A stretch of 64,000 nt of DNA from Corynebacterium fournieri (GCF_030408775.1 NZ_CP047210.1:2294001-2358000); one strand, 5' to 3'. Positions 36,694 to 47,083 are shown, counted from the stretch's first letter. Numbers and translations are program-made. Notes: generated by a model not told the origin, from the sequence alone.

Positions 36694-39045
36694 CTAACCC
36701 TCCGGCAGCAGCTCCGACCGCTCGCCGACTGTGGTCACCACCAGCGCGTCGCGGGCGCGCGAGGCCGCCACGTACAGCAGCGAGCGCTCGCGTTGGAGGG
36801 CGGCGCGGGCGTCCTCCTCGGAGAGGTTCTTCAGGCGGAAGCGCAGCGGCATGATCTCTTTGCCCACGCCCATGAGGATCACGTGGGTGAATTCCATACC
36901 TTTGGCGCCGTGCATGGTCATCACGCTGACCTGCTCGTGGGAGGCGAGTTCGGCGTTTTTGGTCTGGACAGCGTCGATGCCGTGGTCGGCAAGACCAGAA
37001 ACCACGCGGGAGAGCTGCCCGCGGGTGCGGCACATCACGCCGACGCGCACTTCCTTGTTCACCCCCTCCGCGGCCTCACGCTCGGCCTCCTCCAGCCAGC
37101 CATTAATCAACGCAGCCGCAACAGAGAATTCCTCGTCCTCGGACTCGGCGGTCACGATCAGCGGCGCCGGACCGGTGCGCGCGGAGCGGTACCCGCCCAC
37201 CGAGTCGACCTCGCCCTCGCCGTCCAAGAACTCCATGTCCCCGCCGACCAGGATGCGCAGGGCGTAGTCCAGGTTCTCTTTCGTGGTGCGGTAGTTGAGC
37301 GTCAAACGCCGCGACGCACGGCCACGGGTTGAAATGCCGAAGTGCGACAGAGTCAGCGGGTTGCCGTAGATCCGCTGGTGCGAGTCCTCGGCGATGAAAA
37401 TGTCGTTCGCCCCCTTAGCAACGCACGCGCGCAAAAACCGCCAGTGCCCAGCGTTGAAGTCCTGCGCCTCATCCACAACCACGTGGTGGAACAAGGACCC
37501 GCCACCGCGCTCCACACGCACGTTGAGCATCTCCGCACCCACGGCGGACATGGTGGGCCAGAACAGCTGGCCGTCGATGGCCTGGGTTTGCATCAGCGAT
37601 TCCAGCACAGCCCACACCTGCTTGCGCTGCCTGCGGTTCAGCGGCGTGCCGCGGCCGGTGCGCGCGACCTTCAGGTACTCCGCCAGCGTGGTGATGCCGC
37701 CCGCCAGCACCACGGTTTCGTACTCGGCCTGCAAGAACGCTTCGTTGGCAATCTCGCGGGGCATGGACTCGTCGGTAGCCTCCAGCGCACCTTCCCACAC
37801 CTGGCGCGCATCCAGGTCGTTGTACGGGCGCACGCGCGGTGCGGCCACGCCAAGGACTCGCCGGGTTGCCTCCGAAATCTCCTCGGCGGTGCCGGAGGCG
37901 ACCACCTTGCGCACTACGGCGTCGATGTTGTCTATCCACACGCCGTCTTTGCCCGGCGCTTCCGCTTCCGGGTATGACGGGTTTAGCGCGTTGAGCTGGG
38001 ACTTCAATCCTTGCGCGAGACCCTTGGTAAACGTGGTCAGCAGCACGCGCGGTTTCGCCCCAGCCACGCGCCCGGTAGCCAGGTTGTTCGCCCGGTGCAC
38101 CGCCACCACCGTCTTGCCGGTGCCCGCGCCGCCGAACACGCGCGCGGAGCGTTTGTACGACGCCTCCGCCATGCGGCGCTGCTCCGGGTGGATGTACACG
38201 CGCCATTGGTCGAAGTTGCCGGACTCGATCACGCTGCGCAGCGACTCGGTCTCCACGTCGTCCACGTACGCGAACTCCAGCTCGGCCGCGGCCTGGCGCA
38301 GACCGGCGAGCAGCCGCGCGTCCTCGGGCTCCGCGGCCTCCGCAGCAGACACCTTGCGCAGCCCCAGCGAGTCGCGCGTCTCCGCCACCGAATACCCCGC
38401 CACCAGCGACAGCATCGCCTCGTGCTCCCACTTCGGCCGCGGCGTCAACAGCGCATCCAGCCCGTCCTCGGACTCGAGTGCCATCACCTGCTCGGTCAGC
38501 GCCGGGTCAATGCCCAGCTCCTCCCACAGCTTCTCGGGCGTCAGCTCACCCAGCACCTCGCGCGGTGCTGGCGATTGCTTCTCGGCGAGCTCCGCTTCCA
38601 CCCCCTTCTCTTTCGCAACCGCCTTCGCCTGCTGGGCCGCCAATTCGTGCGCGGCACGCGCGGCCGCCTCGGCCTTGGCGCGCGAATCAACATCCCCCGC
38701 AGCAGGCTCGTCCCTGATCAGCGTCGTAATACCGTTGATCGGGTTCACGTCCAAGCGCAGCCGCGCCGGGTCCAACCGTTCCGCCTTGAGGTTGCCCTCG
38801 TCGTGCGAGTCCACGTCCACAAGCACGAAGTGGTGCGTGTCCTGGTCGCGGATTTCAAAGAGCACCGCGCGGAACTGGTCGTTGATGCGCCCGGTGCGCA
38901 CGCGCTTGTCCACGGCGTTCGATAGCGTCTTGATCTTCAGCGACGGGTTCGTCGGGTCCGCAGAGAGCTTCTGCAGGAAGTTCATCGTCGGCTTCATCAG
39001 TGCGCCGTCGAGGTCCAACCCGCTGTACAGGCTAAACGTCACCAT
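36694..39045 (-). CDS. UvrD/Rep-type superfamily I helicase with RelE-like N-terminal domain
   Basis: 783 residues from the ATG at 39045; AAGGAG precedes it and only 4 bp separate it from the giant helicase stop. Walker A is GGAGTGKTVVAVHRANNL near residue 308; the DEAQ box is VVDEAQDFNAGHW near 520; MTMHGAKGMEFTHVILMGVG near 713 and LLYVAASRARDALVV are late SF1 motifs. Residues ~35-90 (RTGRINDQFRAVLFEIRDQD, then HHFVLVDVDSHDE) resemble the ParE/RelE fold that sits in front of some UvrD-like proteins. Role in the locus: unwinding or processing foreign DNA with the DruE-like partner (inference). Confidence 0.88.
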   Translation of the reverse strand: MVTFSLYSGLDLDGALMKPTMNFLQKLSADPTNPSLKIKTLSNAVDKRVRTGRINDQFRAVLFEIRDQDTHHFVLVDVDSHDEGNLKAERLDPARLRLDVNPINGITTLIRDEPAAGDVDSRAKAEAAARAAHELAAQQAKAVAKEKGVEAELAEKQSPAPREVLGELTPEKLWEELGIDPALTEQVMALESEDGLDALLTPRPKWEHEAMLSLVAGYSVAETRDSLGLRKVSAAEAAEPEDARLLAGLRQAAAELEFAYVDDVETESLRSVIESGNFDQWRVYIHPEQRRMAEASYKRSARVFGGAGTGKTVVAVHRANNLATGRVAGAKPRVLLTTFTKGLAQGLKSQLNALNPSYPEAEAPGKDGVWIDNIDAVVRKVVASGTAEEISEATRRVLGVAAPRVRPYNDLDARQVWEGALEATDESMPREIANEAFLQAEYETVVLAGGITTLAEYLKVARTGRGTPLNRRQRKQVWAVLESLMQTQAIDGQLFWPTMSAVGAEMLNVRVERGGGSLFHHVVVDEAQDFNAGHWRFLRACVAKGANDIFIAEDSHQRIYGNPLTLSHFGISTRGRASRRLTLNYRTTKENLDYALRILVGGDMEFLDGEGEVDSVGGYRSARTGPAPLIVTAESEDEEFSVAAALINGWLEEAEREAAEGVNKEVRVGVMCRTRGQLSRVVSGLADHGIDAVQTKNAELASHEQVSVMTMHGAKGMEFTHVILMGVGKEIMPLRFRLKNLSEEDARAALQRERSLLYVAASRARDALVVTTVGERSELLPEG

Positions 39046-39049
39046 GGTG

Positions 39050-42000
39050 TTACTCCTTACCCAGCAGCGCGGCCGGGATCGTCTCAGCCGAGAGTGTATC
39101 GGGGTACAGCAGCGTCCAGCCTTGCTCGCGAAGCTTGGCTTCGGCACCCGCGTAGGAGGCGTCCTGCTCGATCAACAGCGCGATGCGCAGCTCGGTCCAG
39201 GACACGGCGGTGGGGATGGATCCGACTTCTTCGCCAATTTCTTTGGTGGGTGCTGCGCCGGCGTGGACAAGAGTGCGCAGCGCCGCCAGCACCTCGGATT
39301 CGTCCTCGAACTCCTCGATCGCCTCGGCCCACAGCCCACTCACCGCGGTCTCCACGGCACTTTGCTTCGCGACGTCCTCCGGTTCCTCACCGGAGACCCT
39401 TTCCCCGTCACCAACGTCGACCGTGACGGTGTTGTTTGCCAGCCACATGATGTTGGCAAAGCGCAGGAAGTCGCGCCAGTTGTCGTCGGTGATGGAACCG
39501 GGCGAAAGCGCGTTGACGCACAGCCGCTGCGGAACCAACTCGTTGTTGATGGCTGCGGCCTCCAAGTGGATCTCGTTGCGGAACGTCAACCGAGCGCCAC
39601 CGGGGATACGCGAGGGCACCACGGAGGTGCTGAGCATGTTCAACAGGGCTTTATCCATGAGCGCGTACGAGGACCGTTCCGGCTCCGCCAGGTAGGTCAG
39701 CAGCTGCGTGATGGGGGAGGCTTTCAAAAACTCGATCTCGTTGTTACCGATGCCCTCCATGGCGCGCGTGCGCTTCTCCGCTTTCTCGCTGACCCACGCC
39801 GGCTGGGCTTCACCGAATTGCATCTCCTTGGCAAACCAGTCCAGGCCGGCGTCGGTGACGTTCCACGGCAACACCTGTTTCTCGGCGAAGTGCAAGCTGT
39901 TGCGCTTGCGTATGTCGCTGGGGAAGCGGTAGTGCTGCGCACTGAAGTGGAACGCGGCACCGTCGGTGTAGACCGCCACCGGGCGCAGCGGACTGCCGCG
40001 GTGCTGGAACAGGAAGTCCGGGCGCGTGTAGCCGTAGTCCACCTGCTCGCGCATGGACCACTCCTCGCCGGAGGCGAACGTGATGTGCCACTCCACACCG
40101 CCACTGTTGGGGATGTCCTTGACCGTGGCATTGCGGGCCTCGAGCGCGTCACGCACCATCTCGCGGAAGCGCACCTCCAGGTTGGAGGCGTGGTCCAGCT
40201 TCGGGGCTTCCGTCTTCCACTCCCACTGCACCGCCAGCGGATCCAGGTCTGGTGCGGGGTGATCCTGGTCGCTCAGGATGGCACGCAGCGCGCGCTCGGC
40301 GGCGGCGCGGGAGGTGACCTCGATGTGCGGGGTAAGGGTGTACGGCAGCAGGCAGTCGGGGCACGCGAGGCGCTCATCGGCTGCGCAGTCGCAGTCCCGG
40401 ACCTTGATAAAGGCGCGCTCGAGGAGCTTGCGCACGTCTTCAGGTTCGGCGAACTGCGAGAGATACCCGGTGCCGCCCGGAACATTGTCGTGCATGAGCA
40501 GTGCTTCCACCGTCTTGCCGGTGGCGTCCGGCACGCGCACGGTAACCACGTTGAGGTGGTCCGGGTCGCCACCAAGGACTTCCTTGAATCCCAGCTTGAT
40601 CGCGGCAGTCAGGCTCGGGATGGTGGCGTTGTCGCCGGCGGTCAGCTGCACCGGCACGTGCAGCAGCACACCCTGGGTTTGCAGCGTGCGGTTCAGCGCC
40701 ACCGTGACAGATTCTTCCTCGCGGGCGTTGCGCTTTGGACACCACGGCCGGTGGTCCCACTTGGAGTTCGCGCCCGCCTGCGAGTCCAGGTGGCCGCAGT
40801 AGTTGCACACGGTGAACAGGGGAGCGTCCACCTCTTTGCCCGCCAGCATCTTCTTCGTAGCGGGGCCGCGGCCCAGGTTGAACCAGCTGAGGTTCACGTA
40901 CCGCAAATACTTTGCGCCGAAGCCGTGGGAGAGGAACCATTCCCCGCCATGGCCAACCTCCGGCACGGCGAAGCTCAATGCGGTGTGGAAGAACATGGTG
41001 AAGCGGTCTTCGTGTGAGCCGTCGATGGTTGCGCGCGCACGGTCCACCTCTGCGGAGACGCGGCGCATGCGCACCGTTTCCAGGATCTGGCCTTTGTCCG
41101 CGAACGCGCCCGCGCCGCACTCCGGGCACGCACGCGGTACAACACCGGCCTCGATCTTTTCGCCGTAGGAGCACTCCGGGCACAGACGCCACTGCTCCAC
41201 ATCCGCACCACCCGCGCCGAGCTCAACGGCGTCCACCTTGGCTGCGATGCCGCGGGCGTAGAACGTGTTGCCCGGCGCGAGTTCCGTCAGCGCCGACGAC
41301 ACGCCGCGGGAGAGCTCGAAGGTCTCCGGGTCGATCTGCATGGACGACGGGTTGAGTTGGGAAACCACCACCGCCAGCTCCACGGAGTCATCCAACAGCG
41401 TGAAGTTGGGCAGCAGCCCGTAGCGCTCCATGGAGCTGATCCAGAACTCGTCGAGCAGGATGTCGTTGTAGTCGCGCCCGACGCGCCGCCATGCCGCTTT
41501 GGTGCTGCGCTTTTCCCGCTCCAGCTCCGGGTCGGCGTCCTCGGTGCCCGCGTTGGGGTCCACCTTGGCCTCGAGTTCTTTCACCCGGTCGGCGAGTGTG
41601 TCCCACCGTGTCTTCAGCTCGGATTTTTCGGCCTCCCATAATTGGCGGGTGCGCTCGAGCTCGCCGCGCAGCGAGTCCGTGCCTTGGCCGCAGGCCCACT
41701 CGCGCACGCCTTCGACGGTGGCGGCGTCGACGTGCCCGCCTGCCACCGTGGCCAAGAACGCGTCCACGCGCTCATCCACCCCGGCCGCGATCTCTTCGCC
41801 GAGCACCTCCACCAGCGACCGCTTGCGGCTGCTAAACACGTCTTGCGCGTGCGCCACCTCCAGCCCGTTCGCGGCAAACGCCATGGTGTCCACCAGGTAC
41901 GCGGTGGTCTGCCTGCGCAGGATCTCGGTGGCGGAGAGGAACACCGCCGGCGGCGTCACCGCCCCCGCGATCACGGACAGCGGTTGGTTCAGCTTCGGCA

Positions 42001-45000
42001 GCATCGTGCCGCGGCCTTGCACGAACGCGAGCACCAGCGAGTTGCCGGTCAGGCGCCCGGCGCGGCCCACGCGCTGCACGTACGAGGACACAGACGTAGG
42101 CAGCGAAGCGAGCATGACGGTGGACAGGTCGCCGATGTCGATGCCCATCTCCAGCGTCGGCGTTGCCACCAGCACGTTCGGCGCGTTCGGCGCTTCGTCG
42201 CCGGTACCGCGGAACGCCCGCTCGAGCGCCAGCCGCTCCTCCTTGGGGATCAGGCCGGTGTGCTCGCGCGCCACCACCGCGCGTGGGGTGGTGGAGGTGT
42301 ACAGCCGCGAGTAGTAGTTCTGCTCAATGCTTTCCGTCTCAAGCTCGCCGAGGCAGCCGGGCGTCGGGCACGGCAGCCCGGTGAGCAGGGAGCGGGTTTG
42401 CTTGTCGACGCCCAGGGGTCCCCGGCACACCCCACAGTGCACCATTGCTGCGTCGTCCTCGTGGCGGACAACCACGCTCTCCGGCGCAAGCGCGTAGATG
42501 GTGCCGCCGGAATTGGTGGACACCGCTTGGATCGCCCCTTCGCGGGCGAGCACCTTGAACACGGTGGTGAGCACGTTGGTGGCGTCGTGGGTGGAGATCC
42601 CCAGCACTTTCGACGTCCACCGCGCGTACCTACCGCGCGGGCTGCCCAGGGGAGTGATCCCACGGTCCTTGTCGTCCAACGCGGCGCCTGAGCGCGGGAA
42701 CTCCGGCGCTCCGCCCTTGGGAAAGCTGGGCATGCCGTGGGACTTGGCGTAGCGGTTGTGCAGGCGCCAGGAGTTCGCGTCGTGTTGCAGGTAGGTCTTC
42801 AACATCGGCGAGTACACGCCACCGCGGTCGCGCACCTGCTCCAACAGACCCCGCAGCCAACGCAGCCGCAGCGCCGGCGAACCGGCGTCGGCGACCTCGA
42901 ACAGGGCCTCATCCACATGCTGCAGCGCCTCCTCGGCCGCTGCCAACAGGACCGCATCATCCACCTGCACCGACGGCACCAGCGTGCCAGTGGAGACCAG
43001 CGAGCGCGGCAGGTGCGCACGCTGCCCGAACTCGAGCGCCGCATCCAGCTCCAGGCGGTGCAGCGCAGCAGTGGTGGCCTCTCGACGGGCTGCGGTATCA
43101 GCGTCCTTCGCCCAAAACGGCGTGAACGTGGTGGTCTCCGCCACCTCCGGCGGCAGCAACTCGAAGCGCGCACGCGCCGGGTCCGCGGCCTCATCCGCGC
43201 GCGCGAGGATCCGCAGCGGCATCTGGGCAAGCGACACCTCGTCGTCGCCGACGACGCTGCGCATGAGCGTACGGATGCCGAACGCGCGCGCCCTGGACTG
43301 CACGAAGCCAGCGCGGTGCGCCGCGTCCTGCACGGAGTCCGCGAACACCAGCGTCTTCTTCTCGTTCTGTTCCAGCGACGGCATGCCGAACAGGTTGGAC
43401 AGGCCCACCGACAACAACGTGGCCACGCGCGAGCCGATGTAGCGGATGGCATCCGCCTCGCCGCACGACGGGCACGTCTGCTCGCGCGCGTACTCCTCGG
43501 CGTTGAGCCCCGTGTACGTGAGCACCGGCACGGAGCGGCCCTCGGCGAGGTCTTCCTCGGTGGGCTCGGGGCGCGACAGCATGCTGGATTCCGGGTGGAA
43601 CCACATCAGGGCGCGCTGGCCGTCTTCGTCGCCGAGCTGGGTCAGTTCCAGGTGGTTTTTTACTGCTTCGCGGTGTTCGGCTGTGGCGTCGATAAGCGGG
43701 CGCACAAGCTCCGGCTTTTCAATGCTCGCGCGGCGAATCTCCGAGCCATTGAGCACCACCGCATCCGTGCCGGGCTCGAGTGCCGTCATCCACCCGGCGC
43801 GACCGCATGAGCGGCAGTACGTGGCCGGCAGCCACACCCCGGCATCGTCGCCGCCGAGCTGGCCGTCGTCCGCGAACCGGAACACCTCGCCGTCCTCGGT
43901 GGGTGTCACGGCACGTTCGATGCGGGAGACCTCTCGCACCCACAAGTGCGTTTCCACACCCGGCAGGCGCTTGCCGCCGAAGCCGTACGCCTTGCCCGCA
44001 AGCGCACGCAGCTGCGCCACGGCGGTGAGCAGGTGGGTGACGAACTCGCGCGTGGTGGTTTCTCCAAGACTGCGCACCACAATCGGGTCGAACATGGCCT
44101 CCGGCAGCGACTTGTCACCCTCGGCCTCACGCCGGATCAAGGACTTCGCCGGGTTGGCCTGCTCCAGCAGCTTCTCAGTCAGCGGGTGCACCGCGTACGC
44201 GGCGATGGTGGTCTTCAGGTCCGCGCCGGCGTCCACGCCCCACAGTTGCGTGCGGAACACGTCCAGCACCACATCGGCGTGGTCGCGACCGGAGTCGTCG
44301 CTGGCAATCGCGTCCACGATGCCGCGCAACTGATCAATGTCGGGGGAGAGGGCAGCGGTGTGCGCGCCGAACGTCTGCGCGATCTCGTCGGTCCACTCCG
44401 TATACGTCAACGTCTTTTCGCCCACCAGCGCTTCCGGCGTGAACGTCTCGCCGAAGATGGTCTGGGCGAAGTCGAGCACCTTCTGCGTGTCGTTCTTGCC
44501 GCCGAGCGTTGCCGAGGTCGCCACCGGCGTGACCCGCCCCAGCGGGTTCGAGGCGAACTCGCCGGCGAAGCCTTCCGGTTGGTGCTGCTTGAGCATGAGC
44601 CCTAATCGACGCAGCAGCAACGCCACGTCCGTACCCTGCGCGCCGTCGTAGGTGTGGAACTCATCCAACACCAGGTACTGCAACGAGGTTGCCGAGCGCT
44701 TCCAGATCTCCCGGTTATCCTCACGCAGCAACAGCTGGTCCAGCATCTTGTAGTTGGTGAGCAGGATGTCCGGCGGGTCCTGGCGGATCTGGTCACGGTC
44801 ATTGATCAACGAATCCTTGGTGACCTTCTTCACGCTCCCCGTCGCCTCACCCGTGAAGATCCCGGCAGTGACACCGGCGAGCGCAGGCTCGTTGGTAATC
44901 AGCTTGGCCAGACGGTCCGCCTGGTCATTCGCCAGCGCGTTCATCGGGTACAGCAGCAGCGCCTTGGTGCCGCGCTGCCCCTCAGCGCGAGCCCGCGCGG

Positions 45001-45373
45001 CATGGTCCAGCACCGGGTACAGGAAGGACTCCGTCTTACCGGAGCCGGTACCCGTGATCACCAGCGTCGGCTCCGGACGCCGCGCCCCCTGCTCATCCCT
45101 GCTGCGCAGCCTGCGGAACGCTTCCGCCTGGTGGTGGTACGGCGTGAACCAGTCGGGCATCCAGTCCAGGATCTCGTCCCACCCGATCGCCCGCGCGTAC
45201 GGCAACCGCGTGCGCACGTACGGCCCGTGGAACATACCCCGTTCCGTGTCCTCCAAAAACGCCTTCAGCGCGTTGGTCGTCTCCGGGTTCGCGAGCGAAA
45301 ACGCAGTGGCCAAATACTCGGAGACACCGCCGAGGACGTGCTCCGATGCGTGGACGGGGATGAGGGTAGACAT
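39050..45373 (-). CDS. Giant DEAD/DEAH helicase with DUF1998 and nuclease-like C-terminus (DruE-like)
   Basis: 2107 residues from the ATG at 45373 (a TTG 16 codons upstream is possible). Walker A is ITGTGSGKTESFLYPVL near residue 107 and the box II is LVLDEFHTYDGAQGTD near 228. Helicase C motifs are VATPTLEMGIDIGDL and YVQRVGRAGR near 1090-1130. A DUF1998/MZB-type four-Cys cluster, CDCAADERLACPDCLLPYT, lies near 1668, and another zinc ribbon (CPECSYG ... CPECGAG) precedes it. Near 1788 the stretch YTRPDFLFQHRG then PVAVYTDGAAFHF looks like a Vsr/PD-(D/E)XK nuclease core. The length and the helicase-DUF1998 order match DruE of Druantia and the COG1205 family; DISARM DrmA plus DrmB fused is the alternative reading. 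Confidence 0.87.
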   Translation of the reverse strand: MSTLIPVHASEHVLGGVSEYLATAFSLANPETTNALKAFLEDTERGMFHGPYVRTRLPYARAIGWDEILDWMPDWFTPYHHQAEAFRRLRSRDEQGARRPEPTLVITGTGSGKTESFLYPVLDHAARARAEGQRGTKALLLYPMNALANDQADRLAKLITNEPALAGVTAGIFTGEATGSVKKVTKDSLINDRDQIRQDPPDILLTNYKMLDQLLLREDNREIWKRSATSLQYLVLDEFHTYDGAQGTDVALLLRRLGLMLKQHQPEGFAGEFASNPLGRVTPVATSATLGGKNDTQKVLDFAQTIFGETFTPEALVGEKTLTYTEWTDEIAQTFGAHTAALSPDIDQLRGIVDAIASDDSGRDHADVVLDVFRTQLWGVDAGADLKTTIAAYAVHPLTEKLLEQANPAKSLIRREAEGDKSLPEAMFDPIVVRSLGETTTREFVTHLLTAVAQLRALAGKAYGFGGKRLPGVETHLWVREVSRIERAVTPTEDGEVFRFADDGQLGGDDAGVWLPATYCRSCGRAGWMTALEPGTDAVVLNGSEIRRASIEKPELVRPLIDATAEHREAVKNHLELTQLGDEDGQRALMWFHPESSMLSRPEPTEEDLAEGRSVPVLTYTGLNAEEYAREQTCPSCGEADAIRYIGSRVATLLSVGLSNLFGMPSLEQNEKKTLVFADSVQDAAHRAGFVQSRARAFGIRTLMRSVVGDDEVSLAQMPLRILARADEAADPARARFELLPPEVAETTTFTPFWAKDADTAARREATTAALHRLELDAALEFGQRAHLPRSLVSTGTLVPSVQVDDAVLLAAAEEALQHVDEALFEVADAGSPALRLRWLRGLLEQVRDRGGVYSPMLKTYLQHDANSWRLHNRYAKSHGMPSFPKGGAPEFPRSGAALDDKDRGITPLGSPRGRYARWTSKVLGISTHDATNVLTTVFKVLAREGAIQAVSTNSGGTIYALAPESVVVRHEDDAAMVHCGVCRGPLGVDKQTRSLLTGLPCPTPGCLGELETESIEQNYYSRLYTSTTPRAVVAREHTGLIPKEERLALERAFRGTGDEAPNAPNVLVATPTLEMGIDIGDLSTVMLASLPTSVSSYVQRVGRAGRLTGNSLVLAFVQGRGTMLPKLNQPLSVIAGAVTPPAVFLSATEILRRQTTAYLVDTMAFAANGLEVAHAQDVFSSRKRSLVEVLGEEIAAGVDERVDAFLATVAGGHVDAATVEGVREWACGQGTDSLRGELERTRQLWEAEKSELKTRWDTLADRVKELEAKVDPNAGTEDADPELEREKRSTKAAWRRVGRDYNDILLDEFWISSMERYGLLPNFTLLDDSVELAVVVSQLNPSSMQIDPETFELSRGVSSALTELAPGNTFYARGIAAKVDAVELGAGGADVEQWRLCPECSYGEKIEAGVVPRACPECGAGAFADKGQILETVRMRRVSAEVDRARATIDGSHEDRFTMFFHTALSFAVPEVGHGGEWFLSHGFGAKYLRYVNLSWFNLGRGPATKKMLAGKEVDAPLFTVCNYCGHLDSQAGANSKWDHRPWCPKRNAREEESVTVALNRTLQTQGVLLHVPVQLTAGDNATIPSLTAAIKLGFKEVLGGDPDHLNVVTVRVPDATGKTVEALLMHDNVPGGTGYLSQFAEPEDVRKLLERAFIKVRDCDCAADERLACPDCLLPYTLTPHIEVTSRAAAERALRAILSDQDHPAPDLDPLAVQWEWKTEAPKLDHASNLEVRFREMVRDALEARNATVKDIPNSGGVEWHITFASGEEWSMREQVDYGYTRPDFLFQHRGSPLRPVAVYTDGAAFHFSAQHYRFPSDIRKRNSLHFAEKQVLPWNVTDAGLDWFAKEMQFGEAQPAWVSEKAEKRTRAMEGIGNNEIEFLKASPITQLLTYLAEPERSSYALMDKALLNMLSTSVVPSRIPGGARLTFRNEIHLEAAAINNELVPQRLCVNALSPGSITDDNWRDFLRFANIMWLANNTVTVDVGDGERVSGEEPEDVAKQSAVETAVSGLWAEAIEEFEDESEVLAALRTLVHAGAAPTKEIGEEVGSIPTAVSWTELRIALLIEQDASYAGAEAKLREQGWTLLYPDTLSAETIPAALLGKE

Positions 45374-45503
45374 GGGGGTAACTTTATCTGGGTTCAGACA
45401 AGCGTAGACAGCGATGCGCAACCTTAACTTTTGTCTTTACAGTCGGGCTACGCCGTGGAAGACGCGTAAATCCTCAAAAGAATATCGACGCGTCGTAACA
45501 GAA

Positions 45504-46469
45504 CTAGTTGCTGTCGTTTTCTCTAACTGCACTCGTATCTATACGTCGGGAAACGTTCGTCTCTCCAAAAATGTGGTTCTTGAAGCCGTCATGTACGTAA
45601 CGGATGATGTTTTGCGGTTCCGGAAACAAAGTGGAGAAGTTGATGTTAAGTCGGTCAAGCTGCCGTAATATCCTAGACTTGGATTCACCAGTCACAATGA
45701 TGCGCGGTTCATGAATCTGCAATGTCGTATCTCGCCCAGTGTCCTCGCCGATGCAACCACGATGAGGCCTAACAAACAAGTTTTGTTCTGCGCGCCTGTC
45801 TATCTCCAGCCCAGCGATTAGGAAGGCACCGCTCTGCGCTTTTAATCGCTCGTTCGTGTGCATGGGCCTGACAGCTGTGAAGCGTTGCGTCAAGGCTTCA
45901 AGAGGTTCCGAATGTTCAATGAGAGCGCTTCGATTCTTAGTGGAATCATACCCCACTGCTTGCATCAGCGAACCCTCTGAGGTTGGACCCCAGGTGCCGT
46001 TTATGGCCCATCGCGAGAGCCATTCGACCTGCGCAGAGTCCTCCCTGTACACCGATTGATTCGGGAAAACTACCACTTCCCCATCAACTTCCTCGGACCC
46101 ACCGCAGGCGAAAAATAGCGCAACCAAAGGATTCGTTGTCACATCCAGTAACCGTGTGGGTAGACCATAGTGCTGCAATTTTGCAAGGATTTGAAACGCA
46201 CTCAGCCGTTCGAACTCCGTCGGCATCAGGCGTATGACTTCCTGAATCATCAGCTGTTCATTGGTATAGAAAACTGATTCGCCCTCAAAGTCCCGATATA
46301 TTGCAGGTTCGGGTTGATATAGCTCGTCATTGTGCCCTCGGAACAAACTCCAGCGACTCACGCTGGGATCCCGCAACTCAGGCCCGTAGATAGCCTCTAG
46401 TTCGTCGATAACCCGAATGAAACTCTGCACGCTGTCAATCCAGTTGTATGGCAATATTTTTGTAATCAA
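45504..46469 (-). CDS. FRG-domain protein
   Basis: 321 residues from a TTG with GAGGAG upstream. The FRG domain is clear: WSLFRGHNDELYQPEPAIYR, then FQILAKLQHYGLPTRLLDV followed by TTNPLVALFFAC, which gives the family its Phe-Arg-Gly name. FRG proteins are of unknown biochemistry but recur in phage-defence and toxin contexts. The gene has markedly lower GC than the helicases on either side, pointing to separate acquisition. It lies 130 bp before the giant helicase and 15 bp after the coiled-coil gene. Confidence 0.87.
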   Translation of the reverse strand: MITKILPYNWIDSVQSFIRVIDELEAIYGPELRDPSVSRWSLFRGHNDELYQPEPAIYRDFEGESVFYTNEQLMIQEVIRLMPTEFERLSAFQILAKLQHYGLPTRLLDVTTNPLVALFFACGGSEEVDGEVVVFPNQSVYREDSAQVEWLSRWAINGTWGPTSEGSLMQAVGYDSTKNRSALIEHSEPLEALTQRFTAVRPMHTNERLKAQSGAFLIAGLEIDRRAEQNLFVRPHRGCIGEDTGRDTTLQIHEPRIIVTGESKSRILRQLDRLNINFSTLFPEPQNIIRYVHDGFKNHIFGETNVSRRIDTSAVRENDSN

Positions 46470-46484
46470 CGAGTCGGCACTCCT

Positions 46485-46832
46485 CTATTCGGCCAAGTGA
46501 TCGTAAATGATCCGCGGATCTGGTTCTCTTCCGTATTCCTTTTGAAAGAGAGTGACGCTCTCGCGGTAGGATTTACGGGCCTTCTTCAAAGCAACATTCG
46601 CGCTCCGATACGAGGCCTCCGCTATTGAGCGTTCTTGCCGAGCTTTCTCGATGTGAGCTAAGTCAACCAACGTGGCGTCGTCGCCAAGGAAGTAAAAGTC
46701 TTCGGCCACGCGAAGGGCGCGGTCAGCAGCGTGATTTCTAGCTCGCGCTTGGTAAAGTGTCCGCTCCGCATCTCGAACTGATTTCCACGCATTCGCAATT
46801 GTCAGCTCGGTTTCCCGTTCAGCAAGAGTCAC
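46485..46832 (-). CDS. Small helical (coiled-coil) protein
   Basis: 115 residues from a GTG with AAGGAGAAAG upstream. Almost entirely helical and charged: ERETELTIANAWKSVRDAER, IEKARQERSIAEASYRSANV, ALKKARKSYRESVTLFQKEY. No enzymatic motif or family recognised. Spacing of 15 bp to the FRG gene suggests co-translation and a shared role, for instance as an FRG partner or inhibitor (inference). Low GC like its neighbours. Confidence 0.65.
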   Translation of the reverse strand: MTLAERETELTIANAWKSVRDAERTLYQARARNHAADRALRVAEDFYFLGDDATLVDLAHIEKARQERSIAEASYRSANVALKKARKSYRESVTLFQKEYGREPDPRIIYDHLAE

Positions 46833-47083
46833 GCTTGTTCTTTCTCCTTAAACAGGCTTCCATCAGGGAGTAGAGAGCTTACAAGGACACGATTCGATCG
46901 TGGGGATTTTTCGGGTATCAGGTCTTCGAGGGCAGCTTAATTCTCCCAATTCGAATGGTGGAATCCCAGTCCACGAGGTAAGCGCTTTTTGTTTACAAAC
47001 TTCCTTCCCAGTCACACCATTTCTTTGGGGCACTGTAGAGGGTCGTTGATTTGACGACGATAGAACAATGGCAAACCCCATCT

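Noticed and set aside
37394-41017. 1207-codon open frame on the plus strand
   Set aside because: It is antisense to the UvrD-type and giant helicase genes, both of which have full helicase motifs.
46863-47081. Possible 72-codon gene on the minus strand
   Set aside because: No ribosome site or family resemblance; the frame looks random. The 250 bp at 46833-47083 is better read as spacer, with no clear signal.
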